From Sphingomonas astaxanthinifaciens DSM 22298 (GTDB taxonomy: Bacteria; Pseudomonadota; Alphaproteobacteria; Sphingomonadales; Sphingomonadaceae): 64,000 nt of DNA. The notes under the pieces were generated by a model. That model was not told where the DNA came from. It searched no databases and was given only the letters and a program-made list of their open reading frames with translations. Positions 1 through 8,492 of the stretch are shown piece after piece. Location: NCBI RefSeq assembly GCF_000711715.1, contig NZ_JONN01000001.1, forward strand, positions 496,001-560,000, written 5' to 3'. The stretch's first letter is position 1, and each line of letters starts with the position of its first letter. The translations under genes and the position numbers were made by a program.

Positions 1-1
1 A

Positions 2-1237
2 ACGCGCCTAACCCATTCGCACGAAGTTGCGAACCTTGCGCGCTCGATCGGTACCCGGATCTACGGCGCCCAGTCCCAGCTGTTCTCGGGCGTAGACCTG
101 CACCAAGTGATACAGCCAATGCTGTCAGCCATCGGCCTCGCGCACGACCTTGGGAATCCGCCGTTCGGGCACCAAGGCGAAGCGGCCATTGGCCGCTGGT
201 TCGAGCTCAGGAAGGATTGGATATTTACGAACCACGGCAAGGGAAGTCGCGGCCTGCCTGTGTCTATCCCGGATGAGATGCACCCGGAATTCCTGAAGTT
301 TGACGGCAACCCCCAGACACTGCGGCTCATTTCAAAATTGCAGACGAACATCGCTCACCTGGGTCTTGATTTGACCACAGCCACTCTTGTTGCAGCCATC
401 AAGTACCCTGTAAGCGCAGCAAATCGCGACAAGAACAACAAGATCGCCAAAAAATACGGGTACTTCGAGTCCGAGCGGGCCCTCGTCGAGCGGCTTCGTT
501 CCGATACGGGTCTCGCGGAGGGCCAGCGCCATCCACTTACCTGGATCATGGAGGCCTGTGACGATATTGCTTATTCGGTGCTGGACGTCGACGACGCGAT
601 GAAGAAGGGCGTCATCTCGCCAGACGACGTGCTCGCCAGCCTCCGCGCCGATGACAAGACGAAGTCGCACGAGGCCGTCCGGAAAGCACAGACGAAGTTC
701 GAAGAGATCGAGTGCGCAGGACGCCGACCGGAACTCGCACGCGACATCAAGATAGGCTATCTGCGAGCCTACTTCATCGATGCGTTAATTGAACACGCCA
801 GCAGAGGATACGTTCTGGCTGGGAAGGCGATCAACGCCTTCAGTCACCGCACGCCGCTGATGGATGACAGTGATCTTTGCGACAAGCTCAAGGAGCTCGC
901 GCGCCAACATGCCTTTGGCAATCCTGGCGTGCTGCGCATGGAGGCATATGGCGCCGAAGCCATTGACGGCCTGATGAGCGCGTTCTGGGATGCGATCCAT
1001 GACCGACCTACTGAAGACTTCGAGAACATTCTGGCCCGCCGCTCTGGGGCAAAGAGCAAGTATGTTTTCGCACTTATCAGTCAGAACTACATCGAGGACG
1101 CGGCCCGATCGGCCCAAGCTCCCGGCATCGCGGGTTCGGTTCGATACCGCGAACTCAGACTACTGACAGACATGCTCTCTGGCATGACCGACAGTTTCGC
1201 CATCAAGCTCTGGGATGACGTGAAGGACATGCAGTAG
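2..1237 (+). CDS. dGTPase-family deoxynucleotide triphosphohydrolase, 5' end outside window
   Basis: The gene is cut by the left edge; the frame is open from base 2, before any start codon. The protein belongs to the HD-domain Dgt family, which hydrolyses dGTP or other dNTPs to the nucleoside and triphosphate. The opening residues RLTHSHEV carry the first metal-binding His, AHDLGNPPFGHQGE (about 140-185) is the HD motif with the conserved NPPFGH box, and MEACDDIAYSV (about 548-580) holds the last metal-binding Asp. All HD ligands are present, so it should be active. The stop directly abuts the GTG start of the next gene, implying translational coupling. Base composition is less GC-rich than the genes right of tRNA-Cys. 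dGTPases serve in dNTP homeostasis and are also known as phage-defence effectors that deplete dGTP; the accessory context favours the latter, by inference. Confidence 0.88.
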   Translation, partial: TRLTHSHEVANLARSIGTRIYGAQSQLFSGVDLHQVIQPMLSAIGLAHDLGNPPFGHQGEAAIGRWFELRKDWIFTNHGKGSRGLPVSIPDEMHPEFLKFDGNPQTLRLISKLQTNIAHLGLDLTTATLVAAIKYPVSAANRDKNNKIAKKYGYFESERALVERLRSDTGLAEGQRHPLTWIMEACDDIAYSVLDVDDAMKKGVISPDDVLASLRADDKTKSHEAVRKAQTKFEEIECAGRRPELARDIKIGYLRAYFIDALIEHASRGYVLAGKAINAFSHRTPLMDDSDLCDKLKELARQHAFGNPGVLRMEAYGAEAIDGLMSAFWDAIHDRPTEDFENILARRSGAKSKYVFALISQNYIEDAARSAQAPGIAGSVRYRELRLLTDMLSGMTDSFAIKLWDDVKDMQ

Positions 1238-2017
1238 GTGCATCCTCCAGATAGTTTGCCCAAGTTAAAAAGGCGGGTCGACGACTACCTTTGGCGCGAG
1301 CAGGCTGTACCGATAAGGCGCCTGCGCGAACTTATCGCGGCTCAGTTCGAGCCGCTGGGACGAATTGCGATCATCGGCGGGCTAGTGCGGGACATTGCTC
1401 GGCGCGGAAAGGTCGGCTTCAGATCCGATATTGATCTGGTCATCGACGCGAGCCCCGGGCGGGTGGCAGAGCTAGCTGCGGAGCTCAACGCCACACCCAA
1501 TCGCTTCGGCGGCTTTTCTTCGTCCCACCCGCACTGGAAGGTGGACTTCTGGTCGCTACCAAACACTTGGGCAGCCGCCGTTGGTCTCGTCGAGGTGCAT
1601 TCCCTCGCGGACCTTGTGCATACTACGTTCTTTGACTGCGATGCGATCTGCTACGAGATCGGGGAGCGGAGGCTCCACGCGCTACCGGGGTATCTTGGTC
1701 GCCTTGCGAGCCGAACCATCGAGGTCAACCTGTTGCCAAACCCCTCCGTCGACGGCAACTTGCTGCGCGCCGTCCGGAGAATTTTGTTGTGGGGATATCG
1801 GCCGGGACCCATCCTCCGCGCCTTCATCAGCAGAGAACTGAACGACGAGACGTTCGCGCGTGTAGCGGAGACGGAACGTTCGCTTTACCCGAACAATGTA
1901 GTGGGTTGCTTCCCTAACTTCCTTGCCTTGTCGCAAGCGCTTCTAGATGAGAAAGCGCCTTTGATGTTCCCGGTATTTGGCGAGCAGCTGGAGCTGCCGG
2001 GTTTTGCTAACGAGTAG
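1238..2017 (+). CDS. Pol-beta-superfamily nucleotidyltransferase (CCA-enzyme head-like) in putative defence operon
   Basis: A 259-residue protein starting at a GTG that directly follows the upstream stop. It has the hallmarks of a minimal nucleotidyltransferase fold: IIGGLVRD (residues 45-52), the metal-binding pair in SDIDLVID (D64 and D66) and a third acidic residue in KVDFW (D103). The pattern resembles the head domain of class II CCA-adding and poly(A) polymerases, but there is no recognisable tRNA-binding tail, and the true CCA-adding enzyme lies at 61519-62703. Substrate is unknown; it could modify a tRNA, a nucleotide or a protein. It sits between a dGTPase and a GHKL ATPase/nuclease on the same strand, so it is probably one component of a three-gene unit. 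Composition is less GC-rich than the core genes. The fold call is secure, the role is inference. Confidence 0.78.
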   Translation: MHPPDSLPKLKRRVDDYLWREQAVPIRRLRELIAAQFEPLGRIAIIGGLVRDIARRGKVGFRSDIDLVIDASPGRVAELAAELNATPNRFGGFSSSHPHWKVDFWSLPNTWAAAVGLVEVHSLADLVHTTFFDCDAICYEIGERRLHALPGYLGRLASRTIEVNLLPNPSVDGNLLRAVRRILLWGYRPGPILRAFISRELNDETFARVAETERSLYPNNVVGCFPNFLALSQALLDEKAPLMFPVFGEQLELPGFANE

Positions 2018-2073
2018 CGGGTCGCTCTTGCGCGAGAGCAGGCGAACAGCCGACGCTCTTAGCGGGAGGCTTC

Positions 2074-4260
2074 TTGACTTCCCAGCAGCCTCGCCATCAG
2101 AAGTCCCCATCAGAGCATCCGACGGATACAGAAATGACGCTCGACATTCGCGGAAGCCTCAAGAACACGAAGATCAGTGCGAACCGTTATGTTGTTCTAG
2201 AAGAGCTAATCTCGAATTCGATCGATTCCTTCCTGATCCGGCAGCATCAGGACCCATTAGTGCGAAGTCTGGATGTCAGAGTAGTCGCTGAGGTACTGAC
2301 CACTAGCGTCGTCGATGGCGCACAAGACCTTTGCATCTCGTGCACTGACAACGGGTGTGGCCTTGGAGAGGAGCAGATGGAGGCTTTTCTCACCAAGGAT
2401 ACGTCCTACAAAGACGATCTTTCGATTGCCGGAATTGGCAAGTGTAAGGGTGCGGGACGCATCCAGTATTTTCATCATTTTGAACGAGTTGGCATTCGCA
2501 GCACCTATCAGAGTGACGGCAAGGTACTGACACGCACGCTTCCACTAGTCGCAGCCCGCAAGAAGATTGACCGGACAGACTTCACAGTCAGCGAGGGTGA
2601 GGCGGGCGACATCGGAACCACGATCACTCTAGACACTCTCAAGCCTGGAGTCCGTGAGCGCTTCTATCGCATCGACACTCCAAGCGAGATCTTCTCAGCC
2701 GCCAATATGCGGCGATACATGTTGGTCGCGTTCTTGCAGCGGCTGGTCAGCTTGAAGACCGAACTTGGTCAGTTCAGCATCTCCTTCCAAACGAAGAACC
2801 CGCACGGCCGGATCGAAACCCTGACCCTTACCGCCGCCGACCTTCCGCCCGTGACGGAGGTGAAGTCGGTTCTGGTCGAAGAACGGGATCCGCAGGCCGG
2901 CAGTCCGCTTGGTAGTTATGCTAATTTCACTCTGTCGCATTACAAGCTTGATGCGAGCGTCTTCGACTTGCCTCGCAACGCCATTTCTTTCTGTGCGAAG
3001 TCCTCGCCCGTGCAGGACATCACCCGCCGTTATCTACGCACCGTCAGCGAACAGAATCGGCCGCTCGACGGCTTTCATCACATCGTGCTGATCGAAAGTG
3101 AGCTACTCGACCGCCGCGTCAATGAGCAGCGTGACGGGTTTGAAGGAATACCGAACGAGATCCCGACTGGCGATTTGTTTGATGAAGAGAAGGTGTCATA
3201 CGCTGGCATTTACGATTGTATCGATCCGATAATTGAGGCGATGGTCTCCCCGTCTGGCTGGAGCCGCGACGACGTCATCGCCGATGCCGCCGAGAGGTTC
3301 GGGGTTAACCCTGGCATGCTCGCCGATACCGACACGCGGGTGGTCTATGGCGACAACGCTAAGTCAGTCGCGGAGCGCGTGCTGAGGAAGTATCAGGAAC
3401 GCATAATCGCCGATACTGCGGAGATCTTTGACCTAAGGGAGGAGATTGAGAAGGCGGAGCCCCACACGGCGAACTTCCGGCAAAAGATCAATGAGCTCTC
3501 TTGGAAATACGCCTCTTCGCTGAAGACGTTCGATATGGCGAACCTTTCGCAGCTGGTGGTTCGCAGGGCAGCCATTGTCGAAATCCTTGCGCTGGCCTGC
3601 AAGCGCCAGCTTGCAGTGCAGGTCGTGGCGGAGGGCGTCCGTCGCCAAGACGAGCGCGTCATCCATAGCATCTTCTTCCCAATGAAGAGGGACAGCCTTG
3701 AGACCTCTGATCACGATATTTGGCTGCTGAGCGAAGAGTATCAATACTACGACTACATCGCCTCAGATAAACCGCTCTCCGAAATCGAGTGGAACGACGG
3801 CGAAAAGCTATTCGATCCCGGCATCGATGATGAGCTGGCAGCGACGCTGCGCCGACGGGCCGAAGAGAATGGTGCGATGCGCCCGGATATCGCGATCTTC
3901 GACAAGGAGGGGTCGGCTATCATCATCGAGTTTAAGGCGCCGGGGGTCAGCTTGGATGACCACGTCGGCGACCTGTCGGAATATGCGCATCTGCTGGCCG
4001 CTAAGTCGAATGGTCGGTTGAAGAAGTTCTACGGCTACCTCATCGGCGACACCGTCGCCCCGCTTCGCATGGCCGGGTGGACGCGTTTTGCCGCTGGCCA
4101 CGGCTATTTTCGATCGACGCCGCTTCAGGATCCGGAGACTGGCCGCAACCTTGGCGAGCTCTACGCCGAGACGCTATTCTTTGATGATATCGTTAGGAGG
4201 GCGACCAAGCGCATCGGCGTTTATCGCGACAAGCTCCAGTTAGACCTGTCGAAGAAATAG
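2074..4260 (+). CDS. GHKL (Hsp90-like) ATPase with C-terminal PD-(D/E)XK nuclease-like domain
   Basis: A 728-residue two-part protein. The TTG start at 2074 is chosen because gggagg (2064-2069) lies four bases upstream; an ATG at 2134 is the alternative. Residues 41-53 (LEELISNSIDSF) are the N box of GHKL ATPases with E44, N48 and D51; TDNGCGL (91-97) is the G1 box and GIGKCKGAGRIQYF (120-133) the lid region. The middle (about 250-570) is not recognised. Near the C-terminus, RPDIAIF followed by IIIEFKAP supplies D605, E619 and K621, the D...ExK core of PD-(D/E)XK nucleases. Such an ATPase-nuclease arrangement resembles MORC-type and other defence ATPases, though I do not recognise a named family. 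It follows the nucleotidyltransferase by 56 bases on the same strand. Inferred role: ATP-gated nuclease or effector of a phage-defence operon. Confidence 0.8.
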   Translation: MTSQQPRHQKSPSEHPTDTEMTLDIRGSLKNTKISANRYVVLEELISNSIDSFLIRQHQDPLVRSLDVRVVAEVLTTSVVDGAQDLCISCTDNGCGLGEEQMEAFLTKDTSYKDDLSIAGIGKCKGAGRIQYFHHFERVGIRSTYQSDGKVLTRTLPLVAARKKIDRTDFTVSEGEAGDIGTTITLDTLKPGVRERFYRIDTPSEIFSAANMRRYMLVAFLQRLVSLKTELGQFSISFQTKNPHGRIETLTLTAADLPPVTEVKSVLVEERDPQAGSPLGSYANFTLSHYKLDASVFDLPRNAISFCAKSSPVQDITRRYLRTVSEQNRPLDGFHHIVLIESELLDRRVNEQRDGFEGIPNEIPTGDLFDEEKVSYAGIYDCIDPIIEAMVSPSGWSRDDVIADAAERFGVNPGMLADTDTRVVYGDNAKSVAERVLRKYQERIIADTAEIFDLREEIEKAEPHTANFRQKINELSWKYASSLKTFDMANLSQLVVRRAAIVEILALACKRQLAVQVVAEGVRRQDERVIHSIFFPMKRDSLETSDHDIWLLSEEYQYYDYIASDKPLSEIEWNDGEKLFDPGIDDELAATLRRRAEENGAMRPDIAIFDKEGSAIIIEFKAPGVSLDDHVGDLSEYAHLLAAKSNGRLKKFYGYLIGDTVAPLRMAGWTRFAAGHGYFRSTPLQDPETGRNLGELYAETLFFDDIVRRATKRIGVYRDKLQLDLSKK

Positions 4261-4590
4261 AACGAAGTTTCGGACTTAGACGGGCTCGTCAAAAGGGTAC
4301 CGGTTCGACGCGCGGCCACTTCGGCCGGAATGCGAAGAAGCTCCAATAGCGAAGCTCCGCTCCCCGAGTCGAGCCGCAACCGCTCTTATTTGCTTACGGC
4401 GACCTTCAGTCGCGTTCTTCTCGACGTACCTGCTTAGGGTTGAATGACCCTGCGGGCTCTGGCGAGCTAAAGGAGTCAAGCTGAGAACCGTTGCAAATAG
4501 CAACGCGAAGACAAGCTGACAGCTTATGGGCTGCAAAAAGACAGCTTATGGGCTGCGAAACATTGTTGCAAAACCCAAGCGGTAGGGAAA
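4261..4590. other. Non-coding right flank of the island, between GHKL gene and tRNA-Cys
   Basis: About 330 bases without a convincing gene. Its only ordered element is a 17-base direct repeat next to the tRNA 3' end (separate entry). A minus-strand frame of 86 codons at 4276-4536 lacks homology signals and a ribosome-binding site, and I do not call it. The stretch lies exactly where the attachment-site side of a tRNA-targeted island would be expected. Confidence 0.55.
4518..4556 (+). repeat. Tandem 17-bp direct repeat beside tRNA-Cys 3' end
   Basis: The sequence gacagcttatgggctgc occurs exactly at 4518-4534 and again at 4540-4556, separated by five bases (22-base period, about two helical turns). 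It lies 34 bases from the CCA end of tRNA-Cys. Closely spaced direct repeats flanking a tRNA attachment site are typical of integrase arm-type or excisionase sites; that function is inference. Confidence 0.75.
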
Positions 4591-4664
4591 TGGAGGCCCG
4601 AGCCGGAATCGAACCGGCGTGCAAGGATTTGCAGTCCTCTGCGTCACCACTCCGCCATCGGGCC
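4591..4664 (-). tRNA. tRNA-Cys (anticodon GCA)
   Basis: Read on the minus strand the gene starts GGCCCGATGGCGG at 4664 and ends TCGGGCCTCCA at 4591. The 7-bp acceptor stem (4658-4664 with 4595-4601) pairs perfectly, the discriminator is U as in tRNA-Cys, CCA is encoded, the T arm GGTTCGATTCC is present, and the anticodon loop reads CTGCAAA with anticodon GCA. The 3' end faces the lower-GC block 1-4590, the geometry seen when an integrated element uses the tRNA 3' end as attB. Confidence 0.96.
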
Positions 4665-4708
4665 TCGACGCGGGATGCGGGTGCCTAAGCCCGACCGCCG
4701 CCGTACTG

Positions 4709-7612
4709 TCAATCTCTGTCGACCACCATGCCGACGGTTCCCTTGGGATAAGGCGGGATGATCTTCAGTTTCGGATCGCCCTTCACGACCTTCACCTTCA
4801 CCGAGTCGCCGGCCACCAGGTAGCGCCGCGCGGCGGCTTGGAGGTCGGCCGGGGTGATCGCCTCGTAATCGGCCTGCTGGGTCAGGATCGACTGCAAGGT
4901 GAAGGGATCGGTCCCGAGGTCCTGGAGCGCGCCGAGCCAGAAGCCGTTTCCGTCGCGCGTGCGCTCGATCGAGGCGAGCAGGGGTTTCCTCGCCCGGTTG
5001 AGCTCGTCGGCGTCGATCGGTTTCGCGGCAAGGTCGGCGGCGATTTGCTGCGCCTCGGCGAAGAAGCCGTCGAGCTTGGCTGGCGGCGCCTCGACCTGCG
5101 CGGCGAGATAGCCATAATCGCCCCAGGTCTGCGAGGCCGCGCTTCCGGCCCCCGGCGAATAGCTCACCCCCTCCTTCTCGCGCAGCTGCTCGGTTAGCCG
5201 AAGCTGGAACACCGATCCCAGCAGGGACAGCTTGCGCGATTCCTGGCGGGTCCGCGGCCCATAGCCGGTGGTCGGCCAGGCGATGAGGCCCACCGCCTGG
5301 TCGTCGCGGCCCTTGTGGAAGAGCGTGATCGGACCCGACGGCGCGGCCGGGAACCGCATCGGGCCGGCCGCGGGGGCAGGGCCGGTCGCCGCCGGAAGCG
5401 CCCCGAAGGTCGCCGCCGTCTCGGCGATCGCGGTTTCCACGTCGATGTCGCCGACGATGATCACCTCGGCCGGGCCAGCCTTGAGCGCGGGCTCGAGCAG
5501 GGCGCGGCCGTCGGCGATGCTGCTCGCCTTCATCATCGCCCGGTCGGGAATGCCCCAGCGCTTGTCGCCGCTCCGCAGGATCAGGCCCAGCTCGCGGCTG
5601 AGCATCCCGCCGGGCGAGCTTTCGAACCGGTCGTGGAAGCTGTTGGCCTGCGCCTTCAGCCGCTCCCAGCCAAGCGGTCGCCAGGCAGCGTCGGTCATGT
5701 AGGCGGTGAGCAGCTGAAGCTCGGTCCTGAAGTCCGCCGGGCGGGTCGCCCCGCCGAGCACGAAGCGATCGTCCTCGACCGCGAAATTGGCCCCGACCAG
5801 CTTGCCGGTCATGGCGCGATTGACCTGGTCAGCGTCGAGCTTGCCCGTCCCCCCGAAGATCAGCGCCTGGCCGAGCGCCCATTCGGGGCTGAAGCCCGCC
5901 GGGTCCATCGCCAGCCGGCCATGGCCGAAGCGGACGCTGACCAGGATCTGCTCCTTGCGGCTCTGGCTCGGCCGGACGGTCAGCCGCACGCCATTGGCGA
6001 AGCGGACGTGGGTGGTCCCGATCGCAGCGAATTCCTTGCGCTCGGCCACCGTCCCGGGCGTGCCGAAGCGGTCGTAGGGCCAGGCCACCTTGGCCTGTGC
6101 GAGCGGCGCCGCCACTGCCACCTGCTGCGAGGTGCGATAGGCGGCGAGCGCGGCCTCGCGGGTCGCGGTCGGGCGGGGCAGGGTCAGGTAGAGAAGGGGG
6201 CCGTTGCCGGCGAATAATCGCTTCGCGGCAGCATGGACGGCCGCCGGGGTGAGCCCGCCCTCGATGGCGTTGAAGAAGGCAAGCCGGTCAGCAGGCGAGG
6301 TCACCACCGTCTCGCGGTCGACCGCCGCGACCAGGGTCTCGGCCAGCGCATTACTGGTCCGGGTCGAGGCCGCGGCGAGGCTCGCGTCGAGCGCCGCGCG
6401 CACCCCGGTCAGCTCGCGCTCGACCTCGTCGGCGGTCACCCCATATTGCACCAGCCGGCGCTGCTCCTGGTCGATCGTGGCAAGCGCACTCTTCCAGTCG
6501 CCCAGCCGCGCCTGCGCCGAGAGCGCGGTCGATTCGGCGGTCTTCTCGGTGTCGCCGAGCGACAGCCGCGCGCTCACGAAGGGCGGCTTGTCGTCGCGTT
6601 GCGCGAGCTTCTCGAGCCGGCGGTTGAGGATCGTCGCGGCAAGCTGGTCCTCGAGGTCGCGGCGGCGCTTGTCGGCGCTGTCGGGGGAAAGGTCGGGCGG
6701 CCGCACCCAGCTCAAGGTCACCGCGGCGGCGATGGCGGGATCGACGAACACCCGCGCGTCGGGCGACCGCGTCGCCGGCCGGCCCTGGTCGGCGGGGGTG
6801 CCGGCGGGACCGACCCCCTTCCAGTCGCCGAATTGCTTGAGGATGCGCTGTTCGATCTCGGCCGGGTCGACGTCGCCCGCGACGATCAGCGTCGCCCGCT
6901 CGGGCCGGTACCAAGCCCGGTAGAAGTCGAGCAGCCGTTGCCGCGGCGCGGTGCGGATGACCTCGGTGGTCCCGATCGGCAGGCGATTGGGGAGCAGCTG
7001 GCCGGGATAGAGCCAGGCCAGTTCGTCGGTCAGCTGGCGATAGGAGGGGCTCGCCCGCGCGCGCTCCTCCGACAGGACGATTCCACGCTCGCGGTCGATC
7101 GCGCCCGCGTTGAGTGTCGCCCGGCCCGCCACTTCGCGCAGCAGGAAGAAGGCCTCGTCGAGCGTGTCCTTGTCGGTCTGCGGAAGGTCGAGCTTGAACA
7201 CCGTCTGCCCGAAATCGGTCGAGGCATTGGTGTCGGGCCCGAACCTCAGGCCATGCCGCTCGAGCCGCTTCACGAACTCGCCCTCGGGGACGTTCTCGGT
7301 CCCGTTCAGCACCATATGCTCGAGGAAATGGGCGAGCCCGCGCTGGTCCTCGGCCTCGTTCAGCGACCCGGTATCGATCCTCAGCCGCACCGACGCCTCG
7401 CGCGGCGGAGTCCGGTTCTGGCGGATGATGAAGCGCATCCCGTTGGGGAGGGTGCCGAGGCGGAGCGCCGGATCGACCGCCAGTCCCTCGCCGCGCATCC
7501 AGCCGGCGGACGGGGCGGCATTACGGGCAGGGGCAGGGGCAGGGGCAGGGGCCGCGGCGGCGAGCGGGGCCGCGCCCAGCAGGAGCACGGCAAAAAGGGT
7601 CGGCAACCGCAT
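4709..7612 (-). CDS. M16 family zinc metallopeptidase (insulinase/pitrilysin-like), exported
   Basis: A 967-residue protein starting at MRLPTLF with a clear Sec signal peptide (residues 1-20) and an Ala-Pro linker. The inverted zinc motif HFLEH (H95, E98, H99) of M16 peptidases lies in the first domain, followed by the usual downstream acidic region (REVAGRATLNAGAIDRERGIV), and the length fits two M16 domain pairs in one chain. An upstream in-frame extension to 7747 is rejected because it would bury the signal peptide. Expected location is the periplasm, with proteolysis of peptides or misfolded proteins. It lies just upstream of tRNA-Cys on the same strand and is divergent from the isoaspartate methyltransferase gene. 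A gggcag tandem repeat at about 7525-7550 encodes the Ala-Pro linker. Confidence 0.93.
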   Translation of the reverse strand: MRLPTLFAVLLLGAAPLAAAAPAPAPAPARNAAPSAGWMRGEGLAVDPALRLGTLPNGMRFIIRQNRTPPREASVRLRIDTGSLNEAEDQRGLAHFLEHMVLNGTENVPEGEFVKRLERHGLRFGPDTNASTDFGQTVFKLDLPQTDKDTLDEAFFLLREVAGRATLNAGAIDRERGIVLSEERARASPSYRQLTDELAWLYPGQLLPNRLPIGTTEVIRTAPRQRLLDFYRAWYRPERATLIVAGDVDPAEIEQRILKQFGDWKGVGPAGTPADQGRPATRSPDARVFVDPAIAAAVTLSWVRPPDLSPDSADKRRRDLEDQLAATILNRRLEKLAQRDDKPPFVSARLSLGDTEKTAESTALSAQARLGDWKSALATIDQEQRRLVQYGVTADEVERELTGVRAALDASLAAASTRTSNALAETLVAAVDRETVVTSPADRLAFFNAIEGGLTPAAVHAAAKRLFAGNGPLLYLTLPRPTATREAALAAYRTSQQVAVAAPLAQAKVAWPYDRFGTPGTVAERKEFAAIGTTHVRFANGVRLTVRPSQSRKEQILVSVRFGHGRLAMDPAGFSPEWALGQALIFGGTGKLDADQVNRAMTGKLVGANFAVEDDRFVLGGATRPADFRTELQLLTAYMTDAAWRPLGWERLKAQANSFHDRFESSPGGMLSRELGLILRSGDKRWGIPDRAMMKASSIADGRALLEPALKAGPAEVIIVGDIDVETAIAETAATFGALPAATGPAPAAGPMRFPAAPSGPITLFHKGRDDQAVGLIAWPTTGYGPRTRQESRKLSLLGSVFQLRLTEQLREKEGVSYSPGAGSAASQTWGDYGYLAAQVEAPPAKLDGFFAEAQQIAADLAAKPIDADELNRARKPLLASIERTRDGNGFWLGALQDLGTDPFTLQSILTQQADYEAITPADLQAAARRYLVAGDSVKVKVVKGDPKLKIIPPYPKGTVGMVVDRD

Positions 7613-7797
7613 GGACTGATCAAAACTCCTGCCCGAATCACAAACACTTGAGCGCGTGCAATTAGAGCCGAGCTTGCCCCCCAAGCCAAGCAGCGCCGCG
7701 GACCCACTCGACCTCGGGGCCTGTAGCATCGACGAACGGCGGCGCACTTGCTTGGCGTCGGGGGCAGGGGCCGTTACATGGGCGGTTGAACTTTGAG

Positions 7798-7817
7798 TGT
7801 CTTATTGCGATAAGACA
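7798..7817. promoter_or_regulatory. Perfect AT-rich palindrome upstream of the methyltransferase gene
   Basis: tgtcttat-tgcg-ataagaca is an exact 8+8 inverted repeat with a four-base centre, lying 24-43 bases upstream of the ATG at 7841 in the divergent region shared with the M16 gene. It is unusually AT-rich for this genome and has no T tract, so it looks like an operator for a dimeric regulator rather than a terminator. The regulator is unknown. Confidence 0.5.
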
Positions 7818-7840
7818 GCCCGATCGCCAAGAGGAAGAAC

Positions 7841-8473
7841 ATGGATTTTGCCGCTGCCCGTCGCGCGATGGTCGACAGCCAGCTTCGCCCGCAGGCGGTG
7901 ACCGACCCGCTCGTCGTCGGCGCCATGGCCAGCGTCGCGCGCGAGCGTTTCGTCGGCGAGGAGGCCGCCGCGGCCGCCTATATCGACCGCATCGTGCCCC
8001 TCTCGGAGGGGCGCGCGCTGAGCCCGCCGGCCAGCGTCGGCCGCCTCCTGACCGAGCTGGCCTGCCGTCCCGGCGAGCGGGCGCTCGTGGTCGGTGCCGG
8101 CACCGGCTACAGCGCCGCCGTGCTCGCCGAAATGGGGCTCGCGGTCACCGCGCTCGAAAGTGATCCGGCGCTGCTCGCGGCGTTGCGCGCCGTGCCGGGC
8201 ATCACGGTGGTCGAAGGGCCGCTCGAAGCCGGTGCCCCCGCCGCGGGTCCGTTCGACGTGATCCTCGTCGATGGCCTGGTCGAGCATCTCCCCGACGCGC
8301 TCATCGACCAGCTCGCGGTCGGCGGCCGCCTCGGCGCCGGCCTCGTCGAGGGCGGGGTCGCGCGCCTCGTCACCGGGACACGCTCGGTTCACGGCTTCGG
8401 CTCCAGGTCGATCGCCGACGCGAGCATGGCGCCCCTGCCGGGATTCGCCCGTCCGCCCGTCTTCACGTTCTAA
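7841..8473 (+). CDS. Protein-L-isoaspartate O-methyltransferase family protein
   Basis: A 210-residue cytoplasmic SAM-dependent methyltransferase of the PCMT family, which repairs isoaspartyl residues in aged proteins. SAM motif I is VVGAGTGYSA (83-92), motif II FDVILVDGLVEH follows, and the N-terminal segment MVDSQLRPQAVTDP is characteristic of the alphaproteobacterial branch. This branch is shorter and more divergent than E. coli Pcm, so true isoaspartate activity is not certain. It is the first gene of a co-directional run: the tolC-like gene starts 19 bases after its stop and the DUF2497 gene follows, an arrangement frequent in sphingomonads. An AT-rich palindrome (7798-7817) sits just upstream. 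A gaggaag sequence precedes the ATG. Confidence 0.9.
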   Translation: MDFAAARRAMVDSQLRPQAVTDPLVVGAMASVARERFVGEEAAAAAYIDRIVPLSEGRALSPPASVGRLLTELACRPGERALVVGAGTGYSAAVLAEMGLAVTALESDPALLAALRAVPGITVVEGPLEAGAPAAGPFDVILVDGLVEHLPDALIDQLAVGGRLGAGLVEGGVARLVTGTRSVHGFGSRSIADASMAPLPGFARPPVFTF

Positions 8474-8492
8474 GCCCGGGAGCATCCCCACC

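Noticed and set aside
4276..4536. An 86-codon minus-strand frame between the GHKL gene and tRNA-Cys
   Set aside because: No ribosome-binding site and no recognisable domain. It runs through the direct repeats.
7525..7550. Tandem gggcag repeat
   Set aside because: It encodes the Ala-Pro linker after the M16 signal peptide; a low-complexity coding repeat, not a regulatory array.
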